A DNA stretch of 64,000 bases, taken from the NCBI RefSeq assembly GCF_016107285.1, contig NZ_RCVQ01000001.1:124001-188000 (forward strand). The letters are read 5' to 3'. A model generated the notes under the pieces. The model was given only the letters and a program-made list of their open reading frames with translations, had not been told where the DNA came from and did not search any database. The DNA is from Roseomonas sp. KE0001 (lineage in GTDB: Bacteria; Pseudomonadota; Alphaproteobacteria; Acetobacterales; Acetobacteraceae). How positions within the stretch are numbered: the first letter of the stretch is position 1; the number at the start of each line of letters is the position of its first letter. The position numbers were made by a program, and so were the translations under genes. Below, piece after piece: positions 30,383-38,532 of the stretch.

Positions 30383-31054
30383 ATGGCCCAGAAGACCATC
30401 ACCCGGCTCTACGACACCCGCGACCACGCCCAGGCCGCGTTGCGGGACCTCGAGGCGGCCGGATTCTCGCATGACGATATCGGCATCGTCTCCAGTGACC
30501 ACCGGGATGACACGACCGCCGCCACCCGTACTGCCTCCACCCATCAGGAAACCGAGGGCGAGACCAAGTCCGGGGCCGGTATCGGCGCCACCCTCGGCAC
30601 GCTGGTGGGCGGCGGCGCGGGGCTCGCGGCCGGCCTCGGTGCGCTGGCGATCCCGGGGCTCGGCCCGATCGTCGCGGCCGGTGCGCTGGTGGCGGCTCTG
30701 ACCGGCGCGGGTGCCGGCGCGGCGGCCGGCGGCGCCATCGGCGCGCTGACCGGCGCGGGCGTCAGCGAATCCGAGGCGCCGGTCTATGCCGAGGGCATCC
30801 GCCGAGGCGGCAGCATGGTGACGGTGCACGCGCCGGAGGAGCGGGAGGCGGAAGCCATCGCCATCCTCAATCGCCACAACCCGGTCGACATCGCCGGCCG
30901 CGAGGCCAGCTACCGCGAGAGCGGCTGGCGTGGCTACGAGGAGGACATGCCGCCGGAAGGCACCGGCCGGCCGGCGGTCAGCCCTCCGGGCGGCATCGGC
31001 GCCGCCGTGGACCCGACCGTGCCCGGCACCACGCCGTCCGACCGGCGGATCTGA
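30383..31054 (+). CDS. General stress protein 17M-like domain protein
   Basis: 223 residues. The N-terminal TITRLYDTRDHAQAALRDLEAAGF plus HDDIGIVSSD resembles the general-stress GSP17M/YflT-type domain. A glycine/alanine-rich hydrophobic hairpin (about residues 68-125) could be membrane-inserted. A second short alpha/beta segment, GGSMVTVHAPEEREAEAIAIL, follows, and the C-terminus is Pro/Gly-rich. A strong GGAAAGGGGA ribosome site precedes ATG. It is likely in one stress-related unit with the PepSY-like gene. Confidence 0.75.
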   Translation: MAQKTITRLYDTRDHAQAALRDLEAAGFSHDDIGIVSSDHRDDTTAATRTASTHQETEGETKSGAGIGATLGTLVGGGAGLAAGLGALAIPGLGPIVAAGALVAALTGAGAGAAAGGAIGALTGAGVSESEAPVYAEGIRRGGSMVTVHAPEEREAEAIAILNRHNPVDIAGREASYRESGWRGYEEDMPPEGTGRPAVSPPGGIGAAVDPTVPGTTPSDRRI

Positions 31055-31125
31055 TACAGGCCTGTTGGGCCGAGAAACGGGGGGGGGCCGCGAGGCCCCC
31101 TCAGTCCGTCGCGGCGATCCCAGGG

Positions 31126-32856
31126 TCAGCGCCGTCCCGTATCCGGATCGAAGCGAACGTCGGGCCGGGCCAGACCGCCCGAGATTCCGACCGGCGTGCC
31201 ATCGGCGCGCCAGCAGGCGGCACCCTCCAGCATGCCATCGGCATGGAAGCGGATCGCGCCCATGCCACCGCCGATGTGCTTCACCCGCTGCACGCGGTGG
31301 CCGAGAGCGGCGAGGGGTGCGTCCAGTTCCGCCGCCACGTTTGGTTCCAGCTCCAGCGTATGCCCGTTCGTCCAGATGCGCGGCGCCTCCACGGCGTCCT
31401 GCAGGTCCATCCCGTGGTCGATGAGGTTGATCACGGCCTGCATGGCGGAGCCGAAGATGCGGAGGCCGCCCGGCAGGCCCAGGGCGAAGACCGGCCTGCC
31501 CTCGCGCCGGACGATGGTCGGTGCCATGGAGGTGAAGACCCGCTTGCCCGGCGCCACGGAGAGCGCCAGGCCGGGGTGCGGGTCGAAGTTGAACATGTAG
31601 TTGTTGGCGATCAGCCCGGTGCCGGGGACGGAGAAGCGGGCGCCGAACAGGCTGTTGATCGTCTGCGTGGTGGCGACGATGTTTCCCGCCGCGTCGGCCA
31701 CCGTGACATGGGTCGTATTGGGCGATTCCCGCCCGCCCGCGCCGATCGGCCGGCCGGCGGCGATGCCGGGTGACCAGTCCCGCGCCGCGTCGCGCCGCAG
31801 CAGGGCACGGCGCTCGGCCGCGTAGGCCTTGCTGGTCAGCCGCTGCACCGGCACCTCGATGAAGGCGGGGTCCGCCGTCGCGACGCCACGGTCGGCGAAG
31901 GCCAGCTTCAGCGCCTCGGCCAGCAGGTGGATGGTCTCGGTGCTGCCGGAGCCCGAGGCGGCGAGGTCGAAGCCCTCCAGCACGTTCAGCATCTGCGTCA
32001 TGTGGACGCCGGAGGAAGACGGGGGCGGCGGCGCCAGGATCTCAAAGCCGCGGTAGTGGCCGATGACCGGCTGGCGCTCGACCACCGCATAGGTGTCGAG
32101 ATCACCCGCGCCGATCAGGCCGCCTTCCGCCGCCATGTGCGCCACCAGCGCCCGTCCCAGCTCGCCGCCATACAGGGCCGCCGGCCCCCGCTCGCCGATC
32201 AGGCGCAGGGATTCCGCCAGCTCCGGCTGACGCAGCAGGGTTCCGGGGGCCACCGGGGCGCCATCCGGCAGGAAGGTGGCGGCGAGGCCGGGGTCGCGCG
32301 CCAGGTCGGCCGCGGCATCGCCGATGGCGCCCGTCAGATAGGCGGTGACACGAAAGCCCTCGGCGGCGGCCCGGATGGCCGGGCGGACCACCTCGGCCAG
32401 CGGCAGGCTGCCATGCTCCGCCAGCGCGCGGCACCAGCCGGCCAGTGCCCCGGGCACGCCCATCGCCAGGATGCCCACCGCGTTCGCCCGGCCCTCGGTT
32501 TCCTGATAGTCCGGCAGCCGGTCGGAGACGGGGCGGTAGAGGTCCGGCCGCGCGGCGGCGGGCGCGGTGGAGAGGCCGTCCAGCACGAGGTGGCGCCCGT
32601 CCGCCAGGCGCAGATGCGCCAGGCCGCCGCCCAGCGGCCCCACCATCATCGGCTCCACCACCGTCAGGGTGAACAGGGCGGCGATGGCGGCGTCGATGGC
32701 GTTGCCGCCGGACAGCAGCATCTCCGCGCCGGCCGCCGAGGCCACCGGATGGTTGGTCACGACCATGCCCCTGCTGGCTAGGGCGGGGCGCTTCTCGCAG
32801 GAGAAGGGGCTGCCGGCGCGCTGCCGCCAGGCCGGGCCGGTTGGACAAGGGTTCAA
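31126..32856 (-). CDS. Gamma-glutamyltransferase family protein
   Basis: 576 residues, an Ntn-hydrolase made as a proenzyme. The self-processing nucleophile is T381 in SPNTTHVTVAD, followed by NIVATTQTINSLFG; the upstream block SGGNAIDAAIAALFTLTVVEPMMVG and GGLRIFGSAMQAVINLIDHGMD are family features. It cleaves or transfers gamma-glutamyl groups (glutathione and related amides). No clear signal peptide is seen, unlike the periplasmic E. coli enzyme. The start is TTG at 32856, supported by AGGAG seven bases upstream; the first ATG lies 30 codons in. Confidence 0.9.
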   Translation of the reverse strand: MNPCPTGPAWRQRAGSPFSCEKRPALASRGMVVTNHPVASAAGAEMLLSGGNAIDAAIAALFTLTVVEPMMVGPLGGGLAHLRLADGRHLVLDGLSTAPAAARPDLYRPVSDRLPDYQETEGRANAVGILAMGVPGALAGWCRALAEHGSLPLAEVVRPAIRAAAEGFRVTAYLTGAIGDAAADLARDPGLAATFLPDGAPVAPGTLLRQPELAESLRLIGERGPAALYGGELGRALVAHMAAEGGLIGAGDLDTYAVVERQPVIGHYRGFEILAPPPPSSSGVHMTQMLNVLEGFDLAASGSGSTETIHLLAEALKLAFADRGVATADPAFIEVPVQRLTSKAYAAERRALLRRDAARDWSPGIAAGRPIGAGGRESPNTTHVTVADAAGNIVATTQTINSLFGARFSVPGTGLIANNYMFNFDPHPGLALSVAPGKRVFTSMAPTIVRREGRPVFALGLPGGLRIFGSAMQAVINLIDHGMDLQDAVEAPRIWTNGHTLELEPNVAAELDAPLAALGHRVQRVKHIGGGMGAIRFHADGMLEGAACWRADGTPVGISGGLARPDVRFDPDTGRR

Positions 32857-33011
32857 GGCGCTGCTCCTCCATTGCCGGAATGGCCAGCTTGCGCCGGGCA
32901 GGCGGATTGTCCAGCCGCCGCGCCGCGTGACGGAACTCTTGCCTCCGCCTTACCGTTTACAGTCCAGGACCGCGAGATGTGACCATGATGGACGGAACAG
33001 GAGGGACAGAG

Positions 33012-33530
33012 ATGGGCCGGAATGAGGAGCCGGACGCAGAGACGATCGCCTTCGCGGGGCGGGTCTTCCAGGCCGCGCGCGAGGGCAGGGCGCACGAGCT
33101 GACGGAGGTTCTCGCTGCCGGACTTCCGCCCAATCTGTGCAATGACAAGGGCGACAGCCTGCTGATGCTGGCCTCCTACCATGGCCAGGAGGCGGTGGTG
33201 CAGACCCTGTTGCATCACGGGGCCGATGCGGACCTGCTGAACGACCGGGGCCAGTCGCCCCTGACCGGCGCGGTGTTCAAGGGCTACGAGCCGATCGTGC
33301 GGCACCTCCTGCGGCATGGCGCGGCGGTCGATGGCAGCGGGCCGGACGGGCGGACACCGCTGATGGTCGCCGCCATGTTCAACCGCCTCGACATGATGCG
33401 GCTGCTCCTCGAGCACGGAGCCGATCCCGCCGCGCGGGACGCGATGGGCAACACGGCGATGGATGCGGCGCGTGCCATGGGGGCGTCGGACGCCATCGCC
33501 CTGCTGGAAGGGGGGACCGGCGCGGGCTGA
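33012..33530 (+). CDS. Ankyrin-repeat protein
   Basis: 172 residues with four ankyrin repeats (KGDSLLMLASYHGQEAVVQTLL, RGQSPLTGAVFKGYEPIVRHLL, DGRTPLMVAAMFNRLDMMRLLL, and a final partial). It is a cytoplasmic protein-binding scaffold with no other domain. ATG 33012 follows AGGAGGGACAGAG; upstream in-frame starts lack a site. It is single-gene and its partner is unknown. Confidence 0.88.
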   Translation: MGRNEEPDAETIAFAGRVFQAAREGRAHELTEVLAAGLPPNLCNDKGDSLLMLASYHGQEAVVQTLLHHGADADLLNDRGQSPLTGAVFKGYEPIVRHLLRHGAAVDGSGPDGRTPLMVAAMFNRLDMMRLLLEHGADPAARDAMGNTAMDAARAMGASDAIALLEGGTGAG

Positions 33531-33533
33531 GGC

Positions 33534-34265
33534 TCAGCGCCCCGCCCAGCGCAGGGCCGCCAGGGCCAGGGCGTCGATGGTGTCGATCAGCGGCAGGCCG
33601 ATCGCGTCGGTGGGGCCGGCCTGGATGCCCAGCGGGATCTCGGTGCAGCCCAGCACCACCGCGGCGGCGCCGCGCGCCCGCAGGCGCGAGGCCATCTCGG
33701 CCAGCGGCGCATGGGCCTCGGCCGGCCGGTTGGCCTTGACCAGCGCGATGGCGGGGGAGACCAGCGCCGCCATCTCGGCAGGGTCCGGCACGATGCAGTC
33801 ATAGCCCCGACCTTCCAGGCGGGACTGGTAGAGGCGCATATCCAGCGTCCCGGCCGTGCCGAGGATGCCGATGCGCCCGCCGTCGATACCCTGCCGCGCC
33901 AGTTCGGCCGCCGCCGCGTCGACGATATGCAGGATCGGCAGGCGGGTGGCCGCCGCCAGGCCATCGTACCAGCCATGCGCGGTGTTGCAGGGGATGGCGA
34001 TGGCGCCGCAGCCCGCCGCCTCCAGGCCGCGCAGGCCGCGCAGCAGCCAGGGGAGGGGATCCTCGCCCTGGCCGAGGCGCGCCGCCGTGCGGTCAGGCAC
34101 GCGGGGGTCTGACCAGAGCAGGGCCGGAAGGTGGTCCTGGTCCCGCTCCGCAGGGGTCAGCAGGGTGAGGCGGAGCATGAACTGCGCGCTGGCCAGCGGC
34201 CCCATGCCGCCCAGCACGCCGAGAAAGGGTCCCCCGAAAGGTCCCGGGGAGGAAGCGTCGCTCAT
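33534..34265 (-). CDS. Aspartate/glutamate racemase family protein
   Basis: 243 residues. The two catalytic cysteines of the cofactor-independent racemases are present in AIPCNTAHGWYDG and VVLGCTEIPL, and the N-terminus FLGVLGGMGPLASAQFM is characteristic. It interconverts L- and D-aspartate or -glutamate, or racemises related amino acids. The start overlaps the stop of the TauE/SafE permease (ATGA at 34262-34265), so the two are translationally coupled. Confidence 0.88.
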   Translation of the reverse strand: MSDASSPGPFGGPFLGVLGGMGPLASAQFMLRLTLLTPAERDQDHLPALLWSDPRVPDRTAARLGQGEDPLPWLLRGLRGLEAAGCGAIAIPCNTAHGWYDGLAAATRLPILHIVDAAAAELARQGIDGGRIGILGTAGTLDMRLYQSRLEGRGYDCIVPDPAEMAALVSPAIALVKANRPAEAHAPLAEMASRLRARGAAAVVLGCTEIPLGIQAGPTDAIGLPLIDTIDALALAALRWAGR

Positions 34266-35056
34266 AATCCCAGACCATCCGCGACCAGCTTCACGCCGGT
34301 CAGCGCCAGAAGAAGGTGGATCGACCGGTAGAAGGCCCTGTCGCTGATCCGGCCATGCAGCCAGACGCCGAGGCGGATGCCGGCGGGCGCCAGCGGCAGC
34401 AGCACCAGGCTGGTCAGCAGATTCGACAGGCCGAGCTGGCCGAGCGCCGCGTAGGGCACGAGCTTCACATAGTTCATGACGCCGAAGAAGACCACCGTGG
34501 TGGCGGCGAGCGTCCCCCGGTCCAGGCGCAGCGGATAGAGGTAGACCGCGAGCGGGGGGCCGCCGGCATGGGCGATGGTGCTGGTGAAGCCGGAGATGGT
34601 GGACCAGAAGCCGCCCTTCCAGGCATTCGGCCGGCTGGGCGGCGGCGGGCCGCGCCGCGCCAGCCAGAGGCTGCGCGCCAGGAAGACGAGCGAGATCACG
34701 CCCACCATCAGCTTGACGTGCCGGTCGCTCATGGCGCCGAAGGCCAGGGTGCCGAGCAGGATGCCGAGCAGGCCGCCGGGAATGATGGCGCGCATCTCCC
34801 GCCAGCTCCACCGGCCCCACCAGGCGCGCAGGCCGGCGAGGTCCATGGCGCAGAGCACCGGCAGGCTGATGGCGGCGGCCTGCGGCGCGGGGATCAGCAG
34901 CGCCATGGCGGGGACGGAGAGATTGCCGCCGCCCGAGGCGAAGCCGCCCTTGCTGATGCCGGTGATCAGCAGGGCGGGGACGGCCAGGGCATAGAACCAG
35001 GGGTCGGTGACGAGGAGGTCCGACCAGGGCAGGGGGGCGTGAAGGGGGAAGGGCAC
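34262..35056 (-). CDS. TauE/SafE family permease (copy 1)
   Basis: 264 residues with about eight hydrophobic helices. Family landmarks are GISKGGFASGGGNLSVPAMAL near the N-terminus and the internally repeated GFTSTIAHAGGPPLAVYL. Such proteins export sulfite, sulfoacetate or other small organosulfur anions. The frame is open far upstream; GTG 35056 is chosen because the protein then begins just before the first helix. The ribosome site is weak, so the start is uncertain. It overlaps the racemase gene by four bases and is divergent from a second TauE/SafE gene. Confidence 0.83.
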   Translation of the reverse strand: MPFPLHAPLPWSDLLVTDPWFYALAVPALLITGISKGGFASGGGNLSVPAMALLIPAPQAAAISLPVLCAMDLAGLRAWWGRWSWREMRAIIPGGLLGILLGTLAFGAMSDRHVKLMVGVISLVFLARSLWLARRGPPPPSRPNAWKGGFWSTISGFTSTIAHAGGPPLAVYLYPLRLDRGTLAATTVVFFGVMNYVKLVPYAALGQLGLSNLLTSLVLLPLAPAGIRLGVWLHGRISDRAFYRSIHLLLALTGVKLVADGLGL

Positions 35057-35185
35057 GGGCTGACGGAACCGGACGTGGGGTGTAAGCACTAGCGCGCGAG
35101 CGCCGAAGACGAAATCGCCGGAAGCGTCGATCGCGGTCTTCGTCTCCGCCTGCCCTTCCGTCCGTCGCCAAGGTAGCCCTGCTTC

Positions 35186-36016
35186 ATGGAACACATGTCT
35201 GACCCGCTCTGGCTCGCGGGTCTTGCCGTCGCGATGGCCGTCACCGGCCTGATCTCGGGGACGCTGGCCGGCCTGCTCGGCGTCGGTGGCGGCATCGTCA
35301 TCGTGCCGGTGCTGTTCAACATCCTGCCGCTCTTCGGCATCCCCGAAGCGGTGCAGATGAAGCTGGCCGTCGGCACCAGCCTCGCCACCATCATCCCGAC
35401 CTCGATCATCTCGGCCCGCAAGCACTATGCCCGCGGCGCCATCGACACCGGACTGCTGAAGGCGATCTGGCCATCGATGGTGATCGGCGTCGCGCTCGGC
35501 ACCGTGGCGGCGATCTGGCTGCATGGCAGCGCGCTCTCGGCGGTCTTCGCCACCATCGCGCTGCTGGTCGCGCTCAACATGGGCTTCACGGGGGTGGACT
35601 ACAAAATCCGCGACGTGACGCCGCGCGGCCCGGGGCTCTGGGGCATCGGCGGCTTCATCGGCATGGTCTCGGCGATGATGGGCATCGGCGGCGGCACGGT
35701 GGGCGTGCCGATCCTCTCCATGTTCGGCACGCCGATCCGCTCGGCGGTCGCCACCTCCTCGGTCTTCGGGCTGATCATCTCCATCCCGGCGACCGTCGGC
35801 TTCATCTATGGCGGCTGGGGCGCGCACGATCTGCCGCCCTTCTCGCTCGGCTACGTCAACCTGATCGGCTTCCTGCTGATCGTGCCGAGTTCGCTGCTGG
35901 CGACGCCCTGGGGCGTGCATCTGGCGCACACCATCCCGCCGCTGATGCTCAAGCGCGCCTTTGCCATCTTCCTGGCGATCACCGCGGTGCGGATGTTCTA
36001 CAGCCTGATCTTCTGA
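35186..36016 (+). CDS. TauE/SafE family permease (copy 2)
   Basis: 276 residues, eight hydrophobic helices. LISGTLAGLLGVGGGIVIVPVLF and the second-half repeat FIGMVSAMMGIGGGTVGVPIL are the two TauE/SafE repeats. It is clearly distinct in sequence from copy 1, so the pair is not a recent tandem duplication. Copy 1 starts about 130 bases away on the other strand. The start could also be ATG 35195. Its 3' end abuts the decayed region at 36.0-36.5 kb. Confidence 0.88.
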   Translation: MEHMSDPLWLAGLAVAMAVTGLISGTLAGLLGVGGGIVIVPVLFNILPLFGIPEAVQMKLAVGTSLATIIPTSIISARKHYARGAIDTGLLKAIWPSMVIGVALGTVAAIWLHGSALSAVFATIALLVALNMGFTGVDYKIRDVTPRGPGLWGIGGFIGMVSAMMGIGGGTVGVPILSMFGTPIRSAVATSSVFGLIISIPATVGFIYGGWGAHDLPPFSLGYVNLIGFLLIVPSSLLATPWGVHLAHTIPPLMLKRAFAIFLAITAVRMFYSLIF

Positions 36017-36106
36017 GGCACCGGCGGGGGCGGCGCCGCGGGCCCCGCCTCCTCCATCCCGAGCAGCGCGCGCAGCCGGGCCTGGCGCGGCTCCAGCAGG
36101 TCGGCC

Positions 36107-36190
36107 AGGCTGATGCGCGCCGGCGTCCCGGCGGAGCGGCTGCATTACGAGTTCTTCGGCCCGGTGGACGAGCTTCAGGCGGAGGCTCAA
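36107..36190 (+). pseudogene. Probable remnant of a flavohaemoglobin 3' end
   Basis: A short forward frame reads RAGVPAERLHYEFFGPVDELQ. That is the typical C-terminus of flavohaemoglobin (nitric oxide dioxygenase, Hmp), whose end carries a conserved HYE-FGP. Nothing upstream in this frame resembles the rest of the protein and the frame runs on without a stop, so only the last 25 or so codons survive. The remaining bases between 36017 and 36106 hold nothing I can identify. Confidence 0.45.
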
Positions 36191-36519
36191 CGCCCGGCGA
36201 AGCCCTTTCCGGGCACGCGGTACTCCGCCCGTGGCGGGCTGAAGATGTCCAGCACCCGCGCGCCGTCCGGCCCGGCGCGCATGGTGTGCGGCACGCCGCC
36301 CGGCGTGCGCCAGAAGTCGCCCTTCCGCACCGCGATCGCCTCGCCGCCCTGGATGCGCACGGCGCTCCCCTCCAGCAGGACCCCTCATTGCTCCTCGGGG
36401 TGGTGGTGGATCTCGTCCGCGGCGCCCGGCGCGATGGTCACGATGGAGAGCATGGCGTGCTCGCCGGCGAAGATGCGGGTGGACAGGCCCGGCGCGGGCC
36501 GGCCCCGCGTCCCGGGCGT
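36187..36519 (-). pseudogene. Cupin-domain protein broken by an in-frame stop
   Basis: The minus strand encodes a recognisable single-domain cupin: LSTRIFAGEHAML, IAPGAADEIHHHPEEQ, then TGA (36387-36385), then GVLLEGSAVRIQGGEA, KGDFWRTPGGVPHTMRAG and a stop at 36189-36187. The cupin motif normally continues EEQ-W-G-V-L-LEG, so the stop sits exactly where tryptophan (TGG) is expected. No convincing start is found at the 5' end, where the frame runs directly out of the tctA stop. Either a pseudogene or a sequencing error plus an unusual start. Confidence 0.7.
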
Positions 36520-38019
36520 TCAGGCCGAGGGCGCCGGCCCGCGCCGCAGCCCCGGCAGCAGCGGCCAGAGCACGGCGAGCACCGTCATCACCCAGAGGCC
36601 GATGGAGACGGGGGAGGCCAGCAGCACCATCGGGTCGCCATCGCTGAGCGAGAGGGCGCGGCGCAGATTGTCCTCCAGCAGCCGCCCCAGCACGAAGCCG
36701 AGGATGATCGGCACCAGCGGCACGTCCAGCTTGCGGAACAGCCAGCCGACGACGCCGAAGCCCACCGCCAGCAGCAGGTCCGCGGCCGAGTTGGAGACGA
36801 CGTAGACACCCGCGAAGGAGATGCCGATCACCAGCGGATAGAGCGCCCAGGCCGGCACCATCAGCAGCCGGGCGAAAAGCCCGACCAGCGGCAGGTTCAG
36901 CACCAGCAGCATGACGTTGCCGATGTACATGCTGGCGATCAGCCCCCAGGCGACCTCGGGGCGCTGCTCGAACAGCAGCGGGCCGGGGGTGATGTTGTAC
37001 ATCAGCAGCGCGCCGAGCAGCACGGCGGTGGTGCCGGAACCGGGAATGCCGAGGGCCAGCATCGGCACCATGTTGCCGATCTGCGCCGCGTTGTCGGCCG
37101 TCTCCGGCGCCGCGACGCCGCGGATGTCGCCACGGCCGAAGGTGCCATCGCGCCCCTGCATCCGCTTCTCGGTCGAATAGGAGAGGGCGGCGGCGATCGA
37201 GGCACCGGCGCCGGGCAGCACGCCGATGACGAAGCCGATGCCGGTGGAGCGCAGCATGGTCGGCCCGCAGCGGCGGATCTCGGAGAGGCGGAGCCGCGCC
37301 CCCCGGCCGAGATGGCTCGCCGCCGCGGTCACCGGGCTCTCCAGCAGCAGCAGGATCTCGCTGATGGCGAAGAGGCCGATGGCCAGCACGGTGAAGTCGA
37401 TGCCGCCCAGCAATTCCAGGCTGCCGAAGGTGAAGCGCTCGATGCCCGTGCCGCCGTCGATGCCGATCATGGAGAGCAGCAGGCCGAGCGAGGCGGCCGC
37501 CCAGGTCTTGGCCGCGTTGCCGGCGGCGACGGCGCCGAGCAGCGAGAGCGCGAAGGCGATCAGCGCCACGTAATCGGCCGGCGAGAAGCCGACGGCGGCG
37601 CGCGAGAGGGGCACGGAGAGGAAGGTCATCAGCACGACGGACAGCGTCGCGCCGACGAAGCTGCCGATGCCCGAGATGGCCAGCGCCGCGCTGCCCCGCC
37701 CGGCCTTGGCCATCGGGTGGCCGTCGAGCGTGGTCAGCACGGCCGCCGGCTCGCCCGGCATGTTGAGCAGGATGGCGGCGATACGCCCGCCATAGCCCGA
37801 ACCGTAATAGACGGCGGCGAGCAGGATCAGCGCGCTCTCGGGCGGCAGCTTCAGCGCGAAGACCAGCGGCAGCAGCAGGGCGATGGCGTTCAGCGGCCCG
37901 AGGCCAGGGAGCGCGCCGATGGCGGTGCCGGCGAAGCTGCCGCAGAGCGCCAGCAGCAGGTTCAGCGGTGTCAGCGCGACGGCGAAGCCACCGGCGAGCT
38001 GCGAGAAGGCATCGAGCAT
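36520..38019 (-). CDS. tctA: Tripartite tricarboxylate transporter, large membrane subunit TctA
   Basis: 499 residues, about twelve hydrophobic helices. Conserved elements are GTAIGALPGLGPLNAIALLLP, YYGSGYGGRIAAILLNMPGEP and VLPGAGASIAAALSYSTEKR. It forms the channel for carboxylate uptake with TctB and a periplasmic TctC receptor. It is third in the unit tctC-tctB-tctA, 30 bases after tctB. The broken cupin frame continues directly after its stop. Confidence 0.93.
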   Translation of the reverse strand: MLDAFSQLAGGFAVALTPLNLLLALCGSFAGTAIGALPGLGPLNAIALLLPLVFALKLPPESALILLAAVYYGSGYGGRIAAILLNMPGEPAAVLTTLDGHPMAKAGRGSAALAISGIGSFVGATLSVVLMTFLSVPLSRAAVGFSPADYVALIAFALSLLGAVAAGNAAKTWAAASLGLLLSMIGIDGGTGIERFTFGSLELLGGIDFTVLAIGLFAISEILLLLESPVTAAASHLGRGARLRLSEIRRCGPTMLRSTGIGFVIGVLPGAGASIAAALSYSTEKRMQGRDGTFGRGDIRGVAAPETADNAAQIGNMVPMLALGIPGSGTTAVLLGALLMYNITPGPLLFEQRPEVAWGLIASMYIGNVMLLVLNLPLVGLFARLLMVPAWALYPLVIGISFAGVYVVSNSAADLLLAVGFGVVGWLFRKLDVPLVPIILGFVLGRLLEDNLRRALSLSDGDPMVLLASPVSIGLWVMTVLAVLWPLLPGLRRGPAPSA

Positions 38020-38049
38020 CCGGGAATCCCGCCTGTCAGGAACCGAGGG

Positions 38050-38532
38050 TCAGAAGCCGAGGGGGCCGCGCGGCAGCGGCAGATCCAGCAGGGTGTCCAT
38101 CAGCAGAAACAGCGCCGGCGCCGTCACCGCCGCCGCCAGCAGGGATTGCGCCCAGTTCCCGGCGAAGGCACGGGCGATGACCAGGCAGAGCAGCGCCGTG
38201 GCCAGGATGAAGCCGAGCGGGATCAGCAGGAAGGCATAGGCGACCATGGCGGCGATGCAGGCCAGTCCCTTCCAGGGCGGCCCGCCGGCCTCCCAGCCGA
38301 GGCCGGGGCGCAGCAGCAGCGCCAGGGCGGCGAGGCCGAGCACCATGGCGACCACGCCGGGGAAGGCCTTGGGCCCCAGCGGATCGGCGGCGAAGGGCAC
38401 CTGCAGCGACAGGGCGTGCCACAGCGCGCCGGTCGCGACCAGCAGCAGCGCCACGCCCAGCGACCGGTCCGGCGCCGTGGAATGGGCCAGGGCGCGCGGC
38501 GGGTGCGGCTCCGCCGCCGGCAGGTCGGTCAC
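38050..38532 (-). CDS. tctB: Tripartite tricarboxylate transporter, small membrane subunit TctB
   Basis: 160 residues with four hydrophobic helices (SLGVALLLVATGALWHAL, AFPGVVAMVLGLAALALLL, IAAMVAYAFLLIPLGFILA, LLAAAVTAPALFLLMD), the TctB layout. The start overlaps the tctC stop by four bases (38529-38532). It is poorly conserved in sequence, and the assignment rests on topology and position. Confidence 0.88.
   Translation of the reverse strand: MTDLPAAEPHPPRALAHSTAPDRSLGVALLLVATGALWHALSLQVPFAADPLGPKAFPGVVAMVLGLAALALLLRPGLGWEAGGPPWKGLACIAAMVAYAFLLIPLGFILATALLCLVIARAFAGNWAQSLLAAAVTAPALFLLMDTLLDLPLPRGPLGF

Noticed and set aside
31078-31102. G/C hairpin after the GSP17M-like gene
   Set aside because: Stem possible, but no T-tract follows, so not called a terminator.
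35998-36130. Short minus-strand open frame beside the hmp-like remnant
   Set aside because: About 40 codons ending in a Pro-rich tail; no start, no recognisable domain, overlaps the TauE/SafE 3' end.
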